Shown in pieces: positions 1-9,744 of a stretch of 64,000 nt of DNA. The position numbers were made by a program, and so were the translations under genes. This DNA is from Edolisoma coerulescens (Eukaryota; Chordata; Aves; Passeriformes; Campephagidae), in contig VWZW01002467.1 in the NCBI GenBank assembly GCA_013397115.1, forward strand, positions 466,901 through 530,900, read 5' to 3'. Within the stretch, counting starts at the first letter, position 1; each line of letters opens with the position of its first letter. The notes beneath the pieces were generated by a model, which was given only the letters and a program-made list of their open reading frames with translations, ran no database searches and was not told the DNA's origin.

Positions 1-250
1 TCCGTGCGACCCGCGCGGGGCCGGGCGCCTGCCCGGGGTGTGGGGCGGGTGGTTCCCGTTCTGCCCCGGTTTCCCCCGGTTCCCCCCGGTTCCCCCCGAG
101 CCGTTCGGGTCCCTCCTTTTCCCGGCGGTGCTGAGCGGGGGCCGGTCCCAAGGCGGGTCCCGATGCGGGGCCATTGTTCCGCAGCCCGTCCCGCCTCCCA
201 CGCGGGGCAGCAAGGAAGGGACGGGAAGGGATGTGGGGAATTTTCGGTCG
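1..250 (+). promoter_or_regulatory. TNFAIP1: CpG island, probable TNFAIP1 promoter / non-coding first exon
   Basis: This stretch is very GC-rich and dense in CpG, then composition drops sharply after about 250. It lies 1 kb upstream of the TNFAIP1 start codon and has no recognisable coding frame. It includes three imperfect copies of a GGTTCCCCC-type unit around 66-103. A CpG island at this place fits a housekeeping promoter and non-coding first exon. In mammals IFT20 is transcribed divergently from the same promoter, but nothing of IFT20 can be seen here because the window starts inside the island. The transcription start and first donor site cannot be fixed from sequence alone. Confidence 0.6.
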
Positions 251-1299
251 TGTCAAAGGGGGTAATTAAAGGTCTCGTGGCTGTTTACAGCAGAGGCCTC
301 ACAGCTCCTCAGTGACCGCTTACAGGACTGGTGTTGGCTCCTGCCTGCGCTGGCTGGGCAGGGGGTTCTGCTCGTGTTTGACTTCGTCCTTCGGTCAGAG
401 CAGTGAGAAACTGCCCGAGGGGACGGAACTGACCGCGAACTCTTCTGAGGAGGTCGGTCGGACAGGCTGCATTCCTGTCTCCTCACAGGTTCGGTCTGGC
501 TGCTGTTACAAACACGCCACTCTTCTGAAAAGGGGGGTCTGAGGGTTTAAAGCAAGGCAGGACACCAGTGACAAAGTGGTGTACGTGGTGGGGAGTGTTG
601 TTTATTTTCTTTTCAAATTAAAACTATGTTCCCTGATTAGGGCTCCAGAATGGACGAAAGAGAATTTTGAATCAGAGGAGTTACCAGAAAACAGAACCCT
701 GTGATCCAGCTCTTCAGTGCTGAGGCATTTGAAAAGGCATTTGAAAAGACATTTGTGTCTTCAGTTAAAAATCAAACCACCCTGCTCAGGGGTATGCACA
801 CCCCAGCTGAAGGAGGGGCAGGAAGCTCTTCCAGGGAGTTTCAGCTGGGCTCAGAGAGAGTTGGGCTCTTTTGGGAAGCTGAGAGGAGCTGAATTCCAGC
901 AGCGTTTGAGCCTGGCCCGCAGTGCCGTGTGGCGTTTTCAGTGTTGGCTGGAGATACAATAACAGGAAGTCAGAGGAGTTTCGTGTGCCTCAGAAATGTG
1001 ACGCAGCGATAACTTGGCTGCACGAATTGTCTGAAAAATGGCTAAAACGCATTTTGCCAGGATGTGCGTAGTTGTGTCCTTAGGAAGTTCCTCTTCCGCA
1101 GGGTGACGTCCACGTCTGTGTGTGGAGTGGCCGTGGGATGCCGTGCTGACCCCAGCCGTGCTGACCCCGCGCCGTGCTGACCCCGAGGTGATGCCGACCC
1201 CTGCCCCGCTGTCCTGGCCCGCCGAGGCGTGACCACGGCACCACGGCGGGGCTGGCCCGGCCCACGCGCTGCAGGGTGGTCATCTACCTCCAGAAGGAC
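251..1299 (+). other. TNFAIP1 5' UTR / first intron region, no coding sequence seen
   Basis: No exon of any known protein is seen. A GC-rich block from about 1090 precedes the first coding exon and carries three tandem 15-16 bp copies built on CCGTGCTGACCCC (1141-1186). Acceptor candidates before the start codon are the CAG ending at 1274 and the CAG ending at 1293; the second has the better pyrimidine run. Confidence 0.5.
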
Positions 1300-1516
1300 A
1301 TGTCGGGGGACACGTGCCTGGGCAGCGCCCTGTGCCCGGCCGCGGGGCACAAGCCCAAGGCCGGCGGGCTCAAGGGCGGCAGCCTGGGGAACAAGTACGT
1401 GCGCCTCAACGTCGGGGGCTCCCTGTACTACACCACGGTGCAGGTGCTCACCAGGCACGACACCATGCTCAAGGCCATGTTCAGCGGCAGGATGGAGGTG
1501 CTCACCGACAAGGAAG
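1300..1516 (+). CDS. TNFAIP1: TNFAIP1 coding exon 1
   Basis: It begins at the start ATG and ends after GAA G before GTAAGG, phase 1. It encodes residues 1-72: a Gly/Ala/Lys-rich leader, then the first half of the BTB fold up to MEVLTDKE. Confidence 0.93.
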
Positions 1517-4500
1517 GTAAGGGAACAGCTTTTAATGTTGACAGTTTTGTAAAACAGCTGGGGTTTGGTGGTGGTTTTACTCCGTTGAGGATGTAGGGAA
1601 GGATGTATGCCAGAAATAACTTGGAACATTAGGCAGCCAAGTCCCGTTGGTGGTAGCAATCCTTTGGCTTTATAGAAATACGGTTTTATGTTAGCCAAAT
1701 GAACTGGGGAAGGACTGGTCCTCTTTCCTGCCCTCACAGCTGGCGAGCAGCTTGGTGGTGTTGTGAACAGACAGTCTGTGAGTTGTCATTTCTGTCACAC
1801 CAAGCAGTGGCATTACTGGAACCGCGCACGGGGGGAGGGATGTGCAGCTTTCAGCTCTGAGGCTCAGAATAGCCTGCCTTGCTTTGTTGAACTGTCTTTT
1901 TTTGCCTTCTCCCGAGCAGCATATTTCAGTCGTGGCTCATGGTGCCGTGACAGTGTTTAGGGATCAGTCAGGCAGTGTGCCACCTCCAGCTGGACACGGG
2001 ATATTTTCAATCCCTGATAGATTATGAAGGGCAGAACAGGCAGTTTTGTGTAAGAGCCTCAGCCTGAATGGAAAACAAGGGTCATGTTCTGATAGCTCCA
2101 GCTGGAGAGTTCAGCAGGGGTTTAGCTTACTTTCCTAGGTTGTTTTCTGTACCTAGATTCCAAAATAACATCTTTTTTCCTGCCTTCCCCATCATGGGAA
2201 AGGGTTTGGCACTGTACTAAGCCTTGTGCCTGTGTGCATCCTACGATGCTATTGTTTGGCAGCAATCAGACATCCTGTTTCCGTAGGGAATGCGACTTCA
2301 GGGATTTTGTAAAATTGCAAGAATCTGTCCGTTTGCTACTGTTTCCTCTGCTTCATCCCCTCTGTGCTTCCTCCTGATCCATCTGTCCTGTTCTTTGCCC
2401 CTGTTTGGGGACTAGAACAGCTTTTCCCCCACACTGGCTTTTCTGGGCTGGTCTGCCTTTTAGCATCTTCAGAACACTTCTCTCTCTTTAACTCCAAACA
2501 GCAGCAGAAGATGTGTTTGGAGAACTGCCAAATCCTCCTTGTTAGGCCACAGAACTTACCCCAATCTACTTGTTGCAAACATTGGTGAATTCTCTCTTGT
2601 AGTCCTTCCTCGGCTCTCAGAAGTTTCTGACTGCCCAGCATCGCAGTGGAGCCCTGCAGCTGGGTTCCTGCAGCAATCTCAGTGCCTTGTGCTGGAAGCT
2701 GAGTGTTTTTAGCTTAGGGCTTTGCTTTTGGGGTGCTGGAAAGCAGTGGGAACCTCTGGGCAGTACCAAAGGGGCTCCACTGTCAGGTTCTGTTCTGGAA
2801 CCAGCTTCAGTTTGCTCAAAGTCAGTAGAGACTTCCACTGGGTGAAATGGGAGAAGTGTCCTGAGCAGTTCCAGGAAACCTCAGCGTTGTTTAACCTCTC
2901 CAGGGAGCTTTCTCTGGCCTCTAGTGTTGAGGTGGCTGAAATGCGTTGGTTATTTTTCAGGCTGGATCCTTATAGACCGTTGTGGGAAGCACTTTGGAGC
3001 AATTTTAAACTATCTCAGAGATGACACCATTGCACTTCCAAAACACAGGCAGGAGATCAAAGAGTTGATGGCAGAAGCCAAGTACTATCTCATCCAGGGC
3101 TTAGTGGACATGTGCCAAGCAGCCCTGCAGGTAAGAACAGAAGTAGCCTGTGAAGTGTTTCATGGATGTTTTGCTTGTAAAATTTACTTAAGACAACTTG
3201 AGAGATTATTTCATGGCCTCAGAGATGGCACCAAGTTTGAGGTGTACAAGGTATTCTAAAATACTATTTAGTAAATAGATAGTGAGGGATCTGGGGACAC
3301 AGCCTGTGCGGGCTGAGGGATCTGGGGCCACGGCCTGTCCTGCCCACTCCTGGTCGTTGCTCTGTGTCCCGAGGGCTGGCTCGTGTTGGTGACATCCTGT
3401 TCTGCCGAGTGTTCGGTTCACGGTGGCTGACGTTCTGTGCAGTGGTTTGAGTTGATTACAGCTACTGCAAACTCCTTCTGTCCTTTTCTTCGAGAAAGGA
3501 TGGAATAATAAACCCACTTAAACCAAATATGACTAGACCTTGTCCTCACTATAGCTGAGGACATCTGCCTGCATCCCAATATTTCAATTACTGCTGCCTT
3601 CCGGGGATAAGAAATCTCTGCTGTGATTCTGGGTTGCAGATCAAGGTAAGCTGTGTGGTTACTGTAGCAACCCAGAGCTTTTCCTGTGCATCACAGCGTT
3701 TGGGAACATGGCTGGAGGGGCTGAAGGAAGCAGCAGCAAGAGCAGTGTCAGCTTTAGCGTTTTTCTCTTTCTTATTTCCTCTCTTTCTTCCTTTAAAACA
3801 GGACAAGAAAGACTTGTATGAGCCTGTCTGCAGCATCCCTATTATCACCTCTCCGAAAGAAGAGGAGAGACTGATAGAGTCATCAATGAAAGTAACTGCT
3901 CTTATCAACTGTGGATTTATGCTAAATGTATTCAAACACAGAACTTACCTTTTCTGCTTTTCTCTCACTCCCAACAGCCTGTTGTTAAACTGCTTTATAA
4001 TAGAAGCAACAATAAATACTCCTACACCAGGTATGTCCCTCTTTTTTCCCCCCCACTTTAGTGGAAAAGCTTCTCTTTGACTGTGAGAGTGGAAGATGGT
4101 GATGGAGGACCTAACTTGGCTTCTTTTGGTTTGCTTTGGGTTTTGACAACCGTATCTTGCTTTGAAAAGTAATTAAGGCCCTAGATTGCATGTCTGTCAG
4201 TAAAACTTAGTTTCCTAAGTAATGTATTCACCCTGGCAATGTGTCTGTGGTGTGCAGGGTGCAGAGCATGGTGGCCCTTCCAGCACACACCGACTCTGGA
4301 CTTCTGCTGTCATCAAGCCAGAGAACTGCAGTGAAATGGGGTTTGATCATCTCAGGAGTGGATAGTTGATTTAATCAGTTTGGGACACTGTGCTGTCCTT
4401 ACTAGTTGTATCAGTTGACCTCTAAAGGCTGGTGTGTTTGCTCGTGGGTCAGAGCAGTGCATTTGTATCCGAAATGGGCTATTACCCCTCTTTTCTTGGC

Positions 4501-5403
4501 AGCATGTGGCAATGAGTCACTACTTATTTGTATTCTGCAGTTGGATCAGTGCTGAAAGCTGGTGGAACAGGCAGAGATGGCCGCCTGAAAAACCCTGTTC
4601 CTGCTTTTGTGGCTGTGTTTCAGTAACTCGGATGACAACTTGCTGAAGAACATCGAGCTGTTTGACAAGCTGTCGCTGCGGTTCAATGGCAGAGTGCTGT
4701 TCATCAAGGACGTGATCGGGGACGAGATCTGCTGCTGGTCCTTCTACGGGCAGGGCCGCAAGATCGCCGAGGTCTGCTGCACCTCCATCGTCTACGCCAC
4801 GGAGAAGAAGCAAACCAAGGTAATGGAGCTTCACCCGCCCGTGTTACGGGTTCGAAATGGTCATGATTAGCATGGTGAGTCTGCAGGGTTTCTCTGCCTT
4901 CAGGAGTTAGATTTGCAGTGGTGCAGGTGAGGTTACCAGGCCCCAGTGTTAAGAATCAGAGATAGTGTATTGCCATCTAGAGCAGTCTAAAAGAACAGGC
5001 CAGGGAGGTGACCTGGTGGTGTGAGTAACCCTCTACCAGGAATTTGTCTGTTCTGTTCATTTGCAGTTGTTTTACTCTCTGTGTAATGTGTGGGTTTATG
5101 GCTCAGTACCTGTTCACGTGTGGGTGTGCGTTCCAGTCGTTGTCCTGGATGGATCAGGAGCAGGACACGTGCTGTGTTTTGTAGGTGGAATTCCCCGAGG
5201 CACGGATTTACGAGGAAACACTGAATGTCCTGCTGTACGAGACCCCCCGTGTCCCGGACAACTCCCTGCTGGAGGCCACGAGCCGCAGCCGGAGCCAGGC
5301 CTCGCACAGCGAGGACGACGAGGGCTTCGAGCTGCGCGACCGCGTGCGCCGCATCCACGTCAAGAGATACAGCACCTACGACGACCGCCAGCTCGGCCAC
5401 TAG
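1300..5403 (+). CDS. TNFAIP1: TNFAIP1 (BACURD2), BTB/POZ adaptor for cullin-3 ubiquitin ligase; six coding exons
   Basis: The exons 1300-1516, 2961-3130, 3802-3891, 3978-4030, 4624-4819 and 5185-5403 splice in frame, all with GT-AG junctions, to give 314 residues. The T1-type BTB domain is at about residues 30-100 (KYVRLNVGGSLYYTT through ILNYLRDD). The conserved C-terminal half follows (FNGRVLFIKDVIGDEICCW). A PIP-box-like QTKVEFP at about 240-246 is shared by the TNFAIP1/KCTD13/KCTD10 family. The tail ending KRYSTYDDRQLGH is the TNFAIP1 form; KCTD10 lacks it. The family joins CUL3 and RBX1 to mark RhoA for degradation and so affects actin and cell migration. The start ATG at 1300 gives the family N-terminus MSGDTCL. 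Compared with the human protein as I remember it, the N-terminus is about four residues longer and the last six residues are missing because TAG follows LGH directly. Confidence 0.96.
2961..3130 (+). CDS. TNFAIP1: TNFAIP1 coding exon 2
   Basis: The acceptor TTATTTTTCAG precedes 2961 and the donor CAG|GTAAGA follows 3130. It completes the BTB domain (GWILIDRCGKHFG, ILNYLRDDTIALP) and the following helix region ending MCQAALQ. Confidence 0.97.
3802..3891 (+). CDS. TNFAIP1: TNFAIP1 coding exon 3
   Basis: It is exactly 30 codons, phase 0 at both ends. It follows a strong pyrimidine tract and AACAG, with donor AAA|GTAACT. It encodes DKKDLYEPVCSIPIITSPKE and onward to ESSMK, as expected for the family. 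Confidence 0.96.
3978..4030 (+). CDS. TNFAIP1: TNFAIP1 coding exon 4
   Basis: A short 53-nt exon encoding PVVKLLYNRSNNKYSYT. It ends in phase 2 before GTATGT; the serine codon AG/T is completed in the next exon. Confidence 0.96.
4624..4819 (+). CDS. TNFAIP1: TNFAIP1 coding exon 5
   Basis: The acceptor GTGTTTCAG precedes 4624 and the donor AAG|GTAATG follows 4819. It encodes the most conserved block of the family, NSDDNLLKNIELFDKLSLRF through VYATEKKQTK. Confidence 0.97.
5185..5403 (+). CDS. TNFAIP1: TNFAIP1 coding exon 6 with stop codon
   Basis: The acceptor TTTTGTAG precedes 5185. It encodes VEFPEARIYEETLNVLLYE, a serine/acid-rich linker, and the basic tail RVRRIHVKRYSTYDDRQLGH, then TAG at 5401-5403. 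Confidence 0.97.
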   Translation: MEFPEARIYEETLNVLLYETPRVPDNSLLEATSRSRSQASHSEDDEGFELRDRVRRIHVKRYSTYDDRQLGH

Positions 5404-5807
5404 CGAGGCACCTGCGGCAGGGCCCGCTCCAGCCTGGCTCCTTGTCCTTGGACGGGAGGGGGCATCCCTTGGACTCTGGCCGTTGGTCTGCACTGGGGGT
5501 CTCGGCTCCCTAGAGAAGCAAACGGGGATTTGTGTGCACAAAGCAGCACTAAAGGCTGAGGGCTTGGAGAACTGAGGTGTGAGTTGTGCACCCTGTGCTT
5601 TGCCTGCAGGCTGGCCCCTCTTCCTGCTGGGGAGGGGGGATCTGGAGCGCTGGTTCTCAGTGTGTGGTTGCTCTTTCCTGTCTAACGACTTGCCAGTCTC
5701 CCCCTTGCCGTGAGCAGCACTGCTCTTCCTGAGTGAGGCGGCGCGGTTTGGAAAGCTCTTTCCAGACACCTCCCCTTTCAGGGCTTTCTATAATGGAACT
5801 TACAGTT

Positions 5808-5813
5808 ATTAAA
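5808..5813 (+). terminator. TNFAIP1: candidate proximal poly(A) signal ATTAAA of TNFAIP1
   Basis: ATTAAA about 405 bases after the stop codon. It is a weaker variant of AATAAA, so partial use is likely. Confidence 0.4.
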
Positions 5814-8800
5814 TCAAGATACTGAAGAGAGAACTTGAATGTGGCTGCTCTTGGCAGACACTACATGGGATAACCCCCAGGAGAAACGTTTGGCTGGCCA
5901 GTCAGCTGCACCTGTGCTCTCCCACCCCTGTCCCCAGAACACCTGCAAAGGTTTGTGTTCCAGGACAGTGTCTATAAAACTGATTCCAAGGCAAGCTCTT
6001 CCAAAGTGGTAAGAATCAAGTCATCAAACAACCTCCCCATGTGAAAAATGGAAATGTCTGAAACTGTAAATGTGTAGGTAATGACTTGTCCTGGGAGAGG
6101 TAGAAATGGGTATGGTGAGGGAAGAAACCTGAAGTAAGCAAACTTGAGCAGATCGTGGCAGTGTTGCCCTGGTTGAAGCCTGTCACAATGAAATCCTGTT
6201 TATATAAACAAGGACAATCTGGGGAATTGGTTTTATATTGGTTTCCTCCTGTGGCCCAAAATTGCTATTTAATGTTAAATTTCTCAAGTGCTGGGGGAAA
6301 AATTGCTGTGGCTGGGGAAGTACAGGCTAAACAGTGTTTTCTGAGGCTAGAACATGTGAGTTCAAGTTCTGTGTCCTAAATGCCTTCTAGAGTGTAGAAG
6401 TTGAAGAAGAAAAACAGCCGTGAAAGTCTTGTTCTAGCATGGAACTGCGAGAGGCTTTGGGCACAGGAGAGAGGTGGCTTATACTGGATTTTAAACTGAA
6501 ATAATCACTTTTATTATGAGTGCTTGGCTGGGTGCTGATTGTACAGGGCACTTCAGGAGGTGGGAGTCGAGTCTGCTCTGCAAATTTGGAAATCTCTGGA
6601 AATTTTCTGGAAACAGTTTTGAGTGTAGTATGAAAAGCCATTATTGTACTTTTAAACATTTGCTTGTGTGTTTGAGCTGTAGGTAGCAGATTCCAGTTTT
6701 GCCACTGTCATTCATGGTTATTCCTGCTGGCTGCCTGCTGGGAGCCATGGATATGCTGGATATGTTCCACAGCTGCCTTTGTGTTCCCATGTCAGACTTG
6801 GTCAGGAAGCTCCAGATTCCACAATGGTCAGTCCTGAACTGCTTTGGCCAGTGCCAAATCTGCCTGTAAGATTTAAAGAAAATTACTGCAAAAGCCTGGC
6901 AAGAAAATAATCCCAAATTAATGCAGGGAGGTCATAAGGAGAATTGAGATGTAGATGGTTTGGGAGTAACAGAAGCAGGGGAGGGAACAAAAAATTATTT
7001 GCACTCATTTAGGTTTTTGAAAATTAAATTGTTGTGGGTTAGTAAGAAAACACTAGCAGACTTTTAGGATTTTCTTGCCTCTACACGTGGCAGGATTCAG
7101 TTCATTCTCCTCACATTCAGGAAGCAGCATTGCACAGGGATGCACCTGCCTTGTTGTGAAAGGCCTCTTGAAACCTCTAATAATCCTAACAACCTCTTTT
7201 ATATTGCTTTCTGTAAGTTTTTGTTTTTCCAGCTGGCTATTCTGTTGTGCCAGGGAAAATACAGCTGTTGAGATTAGTTTCAACAAAGATTTTTGTGGTA
7301 TTTCTCTCTAGTTCTGCTAAAGTGTGATGTGGATTTTTAAATATTTTTTCTCTCCACTGATGCTATTGAATTTGAAGGCACCAGCAGAGGCTGCAGTGAT
7401 GGGGTCTTTGTGCTGCATTTAATAGCTTCAAGTTATTATCTTGTGCTTTTTCTGTCTTGTAACAAAGGCTGATGCCATTTAAAATCCACATGTGGCACTT
7501 CTGTTTCTTGGCAAATGATTTGTATTATTTTTTTCTTGTTACTATTGTAGTGAATGTTAACAGAGTAAGTAAGTGATGCTGATAGCCTTGCAAAACTGCG
7601 TTTCAATGAAGTTATAAGCAGAAAAATGTCATATTTTGCATTTATTTTTTCTGGGGAGGACAGGTATGGGAAGGAGTGTGTGAAAGAGAATGTGATATCT
7701 GTGTGCTACTCCAGAGGCTTTTTGTACTCACAGGATTCATTAATGAAATGGAACCAACCTGTGAATTATTACACTGTAAGAAGCAGAGAAAAGCTTGTGT
7801 TTTGGTTTAGTTGGTTTTCCTTTCCCTATTTCCCACAGCCAACAAGTACTATTAATTTCTGATTTGAATTTAGATTAATTAACCTGGGAAGCAAACAGTT
7901 TTCAGAACCATCTGGGTTGTGAGAGTCTTTTACCAAGTGCAAAGGATCCTTTTGGTATTTGTGGAATGTGGAGTATCAGTAAGAACTGTCAGCAGTTATG
8001 AACATGTTTAAAATATGTGCAGATATCCTTTTCATTTCACTGCAGCTCCTCCTGAGTCCTGTTTGTCTGGGACTGCTCCAGCACAGGGTGTCACTGCATG
8101 TCCCTTGCCCCAAAATCGTGTCCTGGGATTGTGCAGTCTGTCCCACCAGGTTCAGATCATTCTGAGCACTGGAGTTGTAATGTAACACATGCTTTGTATT
8201 CTCACCTTAATCAGTCTTTACGTAATTGAAGGCTATTAATTATTTTGACAGGAATGTTCTAGACGTCCTAGAACAGGAGTTCACAGCCTGGTGGAGCGCA
8301 GGAGCAGCAGCACTGAGCAGGATGATGCAGTCTAAAGGCAGCAAGTTCACACCTGTCCTGCCTTCCACGCAGACCATCACCAGTGGGTGCGTTAATGATG
8401 TGCCCGGGAATCTGGAGTAGCCTTTGGGAGAAAAAAGAGCCTTTCTGCCCCACTTGTAGGGTGTGAATTGTAACTGCATTAGCTGGCATTCTTACGGGAC
8501 TCGCTGTCCTCTTCACTCCTGAATTTAGGCAAACCTCTGCATTCAGGCACTGCCTTGGCAGACTGAGGGAATGAACGGGAACCTTTCCCTGCCGCTCACT
8601 GTGGGCTTGGCTTGATTCTCCTCGAGGTTTTTCATTTTCAGACAGAATCCTCTCCAGGCAGCAGTGGTGAACGTACCTGAGCTGGATGGGTCTGCCTGGC
8701 AGCCCCTGCCCTGCAGAGGTTGTGTCCTGTGACAATCCTTGGCGCTCAGCCTTCGCTGCCGCCTTCCCCCCGTGCTGTTGGAGAGCTCGGGTGGGGCGAG

Positions 8801-9191
8801 TCCTGTCCCAGCTCTGTCCCTCCCTCGGGGACAGACGGCGGGCTCTGATTTCTGTGCCTGTCCCTCCTCATCTAATGGCATCGTAGTGAGACCCTCCCCT
8901 ACCTCACAGGGTGGTTGACACGTAATTTGTTCATTAAGAGTAAAGGATTCTTTTGGATTTCTATGATATTTTATATCCAGAGGATAGCAAATATGATTGC
9001 TGATCTTGTTTAAACTGACATTCTGTGATCAAGTTATTTTCTTAGAGATTCAGTCTTTGTTTTATTTTTATGTCTAACTTTTAAGGGTCAGTTTTACAGA
9101 TAAAGTACCTACTTAATGCAGTAATTAATCAATTGTCTGTTGATTAAAGCGTTTCACCAGTGCATTAAACGGAAATAGAACACTAATTTTT

Positions 9192-9197
9192 AATAAA
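9192..9197 (+). terminator. TNFAIP1: candidate distal poly(A) signal AATAAA of TNFAIP1
   Basis: A canonical AATAAA followed by a T-rich, GT-containing stretch (GTGTTATATTTTGTCTTCTG). It lies just before the next CpG island, where a long TNFAIP1 3' UTR could end. Confidence 0.4.
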
Positions 9198-9480
9198 GTG
9201 TTATATTTTGTCTTCTGTGATTTTTCTCTAGCATCATAACTTTTTATTGCTGGTGTTGGTCCGTACACTTTTATTCCGCGTTGCCGTTGTGCTCCCCGCC
9301 GAGGATTTGGGATCCGTGCAGCGCAGCGGAGCTGTGTGAGCGCGCGGGTTTGGGACCGCGGGCGCGGTTCGTCCCCGGACCGGGACCGGGACCGGGACCG
9401 GCAGCAGAGCGGGGGAACTGTGTCCCGCTGTCCCTCGGTCCGTCCCTCCGTCCCTCTGTCCCCCCGGATCGCTGGGTCCG

Positions 9481-9528
9481 TGTCCCTCTGTCCCTCTGTC
9501 CCTCTGTCCCTCTGTCCCTCTGTCCCTC
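9481..9528 (+). repeat. octamer minisatellite (TGTCCCTC)6 in SGSM2 promoter
   Basis: Six perfect copies of TGTCCCTC, flanked on both sides by degenerate copies (about 9419-9480 and 9529-9545). It lies about 90-150 bases upstream of the CRE/YY1 cluster. The stop-free frame through it on the minus strand (RDRGTEGQ repeated) is a by-product of the repeat. Confidence 0.9.
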
Positions 9529-9617
9529 TGTCCGTCCCTCTGTCCGGCCTCGCTCCCCGGCCGCAGCACAGCGCCCCCCTGCGGCCGGGCGGTGCTGCGC
9601 GCGCCCGCCCCGCCCGC

Positions 9618-9625
9618 TGACGTCA
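9618..9625. promoter_or_regulatory. CRE palindrome TGACGTCA
   Basis: A perfect 8-bp CREB/ATF site, 63 bases upstream of the SGSM2 start codon and 11 bases before the YY1-type element. Confidence 0.65.
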
Positions 9626-9635
9626 CGCCGCGGTG

Positions 9636-9646
9636 AAGATGGCGGC
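9636..9646 (+). promoter_or_regulatory. YY1-type element AAGATGGCGGC
   Basis: It matches the core YY1 promoter motif and contains an ATG that opens a short upstream frame. Confidence 0.65.
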
Positions 9647-9668
9647 GGGCCCGGGCCGGCAGCTGTGA
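9639..9668 (+). CDS. upstream ORF of SGSM2 (9 codons)
   Basis: The ATG inside the YY1 element has A at -3 and G at +4, a strong Kozak context, and reads MAAGPGRQL then TGA. It ends 19 bases before the main start. If transcription starts upstream of 9639 it could reduce SGSM2 translation; this is inference. Confidence 0.4.
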   Translation: MAAGPGRQL

Positions 9669-9687
9669 GCGCCCCGGGCCCGCCAAC

Positions 9688-9744
9688 ATGAGCTGCTCGG
9701 CGGACGCCGTGAAGGACAAGCTGTTGTGGAACGTGAAGAAGGAG
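9688..9744 (+). CDS. SGSM2: SGSM2 coding exon 1
   Basis: It encodes [19 protein letters not shown], ending on a whole codon before GTGAGG. The residues from DAVK onward match the SGSM2 N-terminus. Confidence 0.95.

Larger units (their letters stand above)
5404..9240 (+). other. TNFAIP1 3' UTR and intergenic DNA
   Basis: No further coding exon is recognisable. The first 420 bases are GC-rich and are certainly early 3' UTR. The rest is AT-rich with scattered short open frames that match nothing I know. ATTAAA at 5808 is the first poly(A) signal and AATAAA at 9192 the last before the SGSM2 promoter. Mammalian TNFAIP1 has a 3' UTR of over 2 kb, so the message may run well past the first signal. 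Confidence 0.5.

Noticed and set aside
1042..1737. 231-codon minus-strand open frame
   Set aside because: Antisense shadow of TNFAIP1 coding exon 1.
1300..5403. Assignment as KCTD10 or KCTD13 instead of TNFAIP1
   Set aside because: The N-terminus MSGDTCL and the tail RRIHVKRYSTYDDRQLGH fit TNFAIP1; KCTD10 ends differently.
4987..5769. 260-codon minus-strand open frame
   Set aside because: It is antisense to TNFAIP1 exon 6, which is a GC-rich exon with strong family match on the plus strand.
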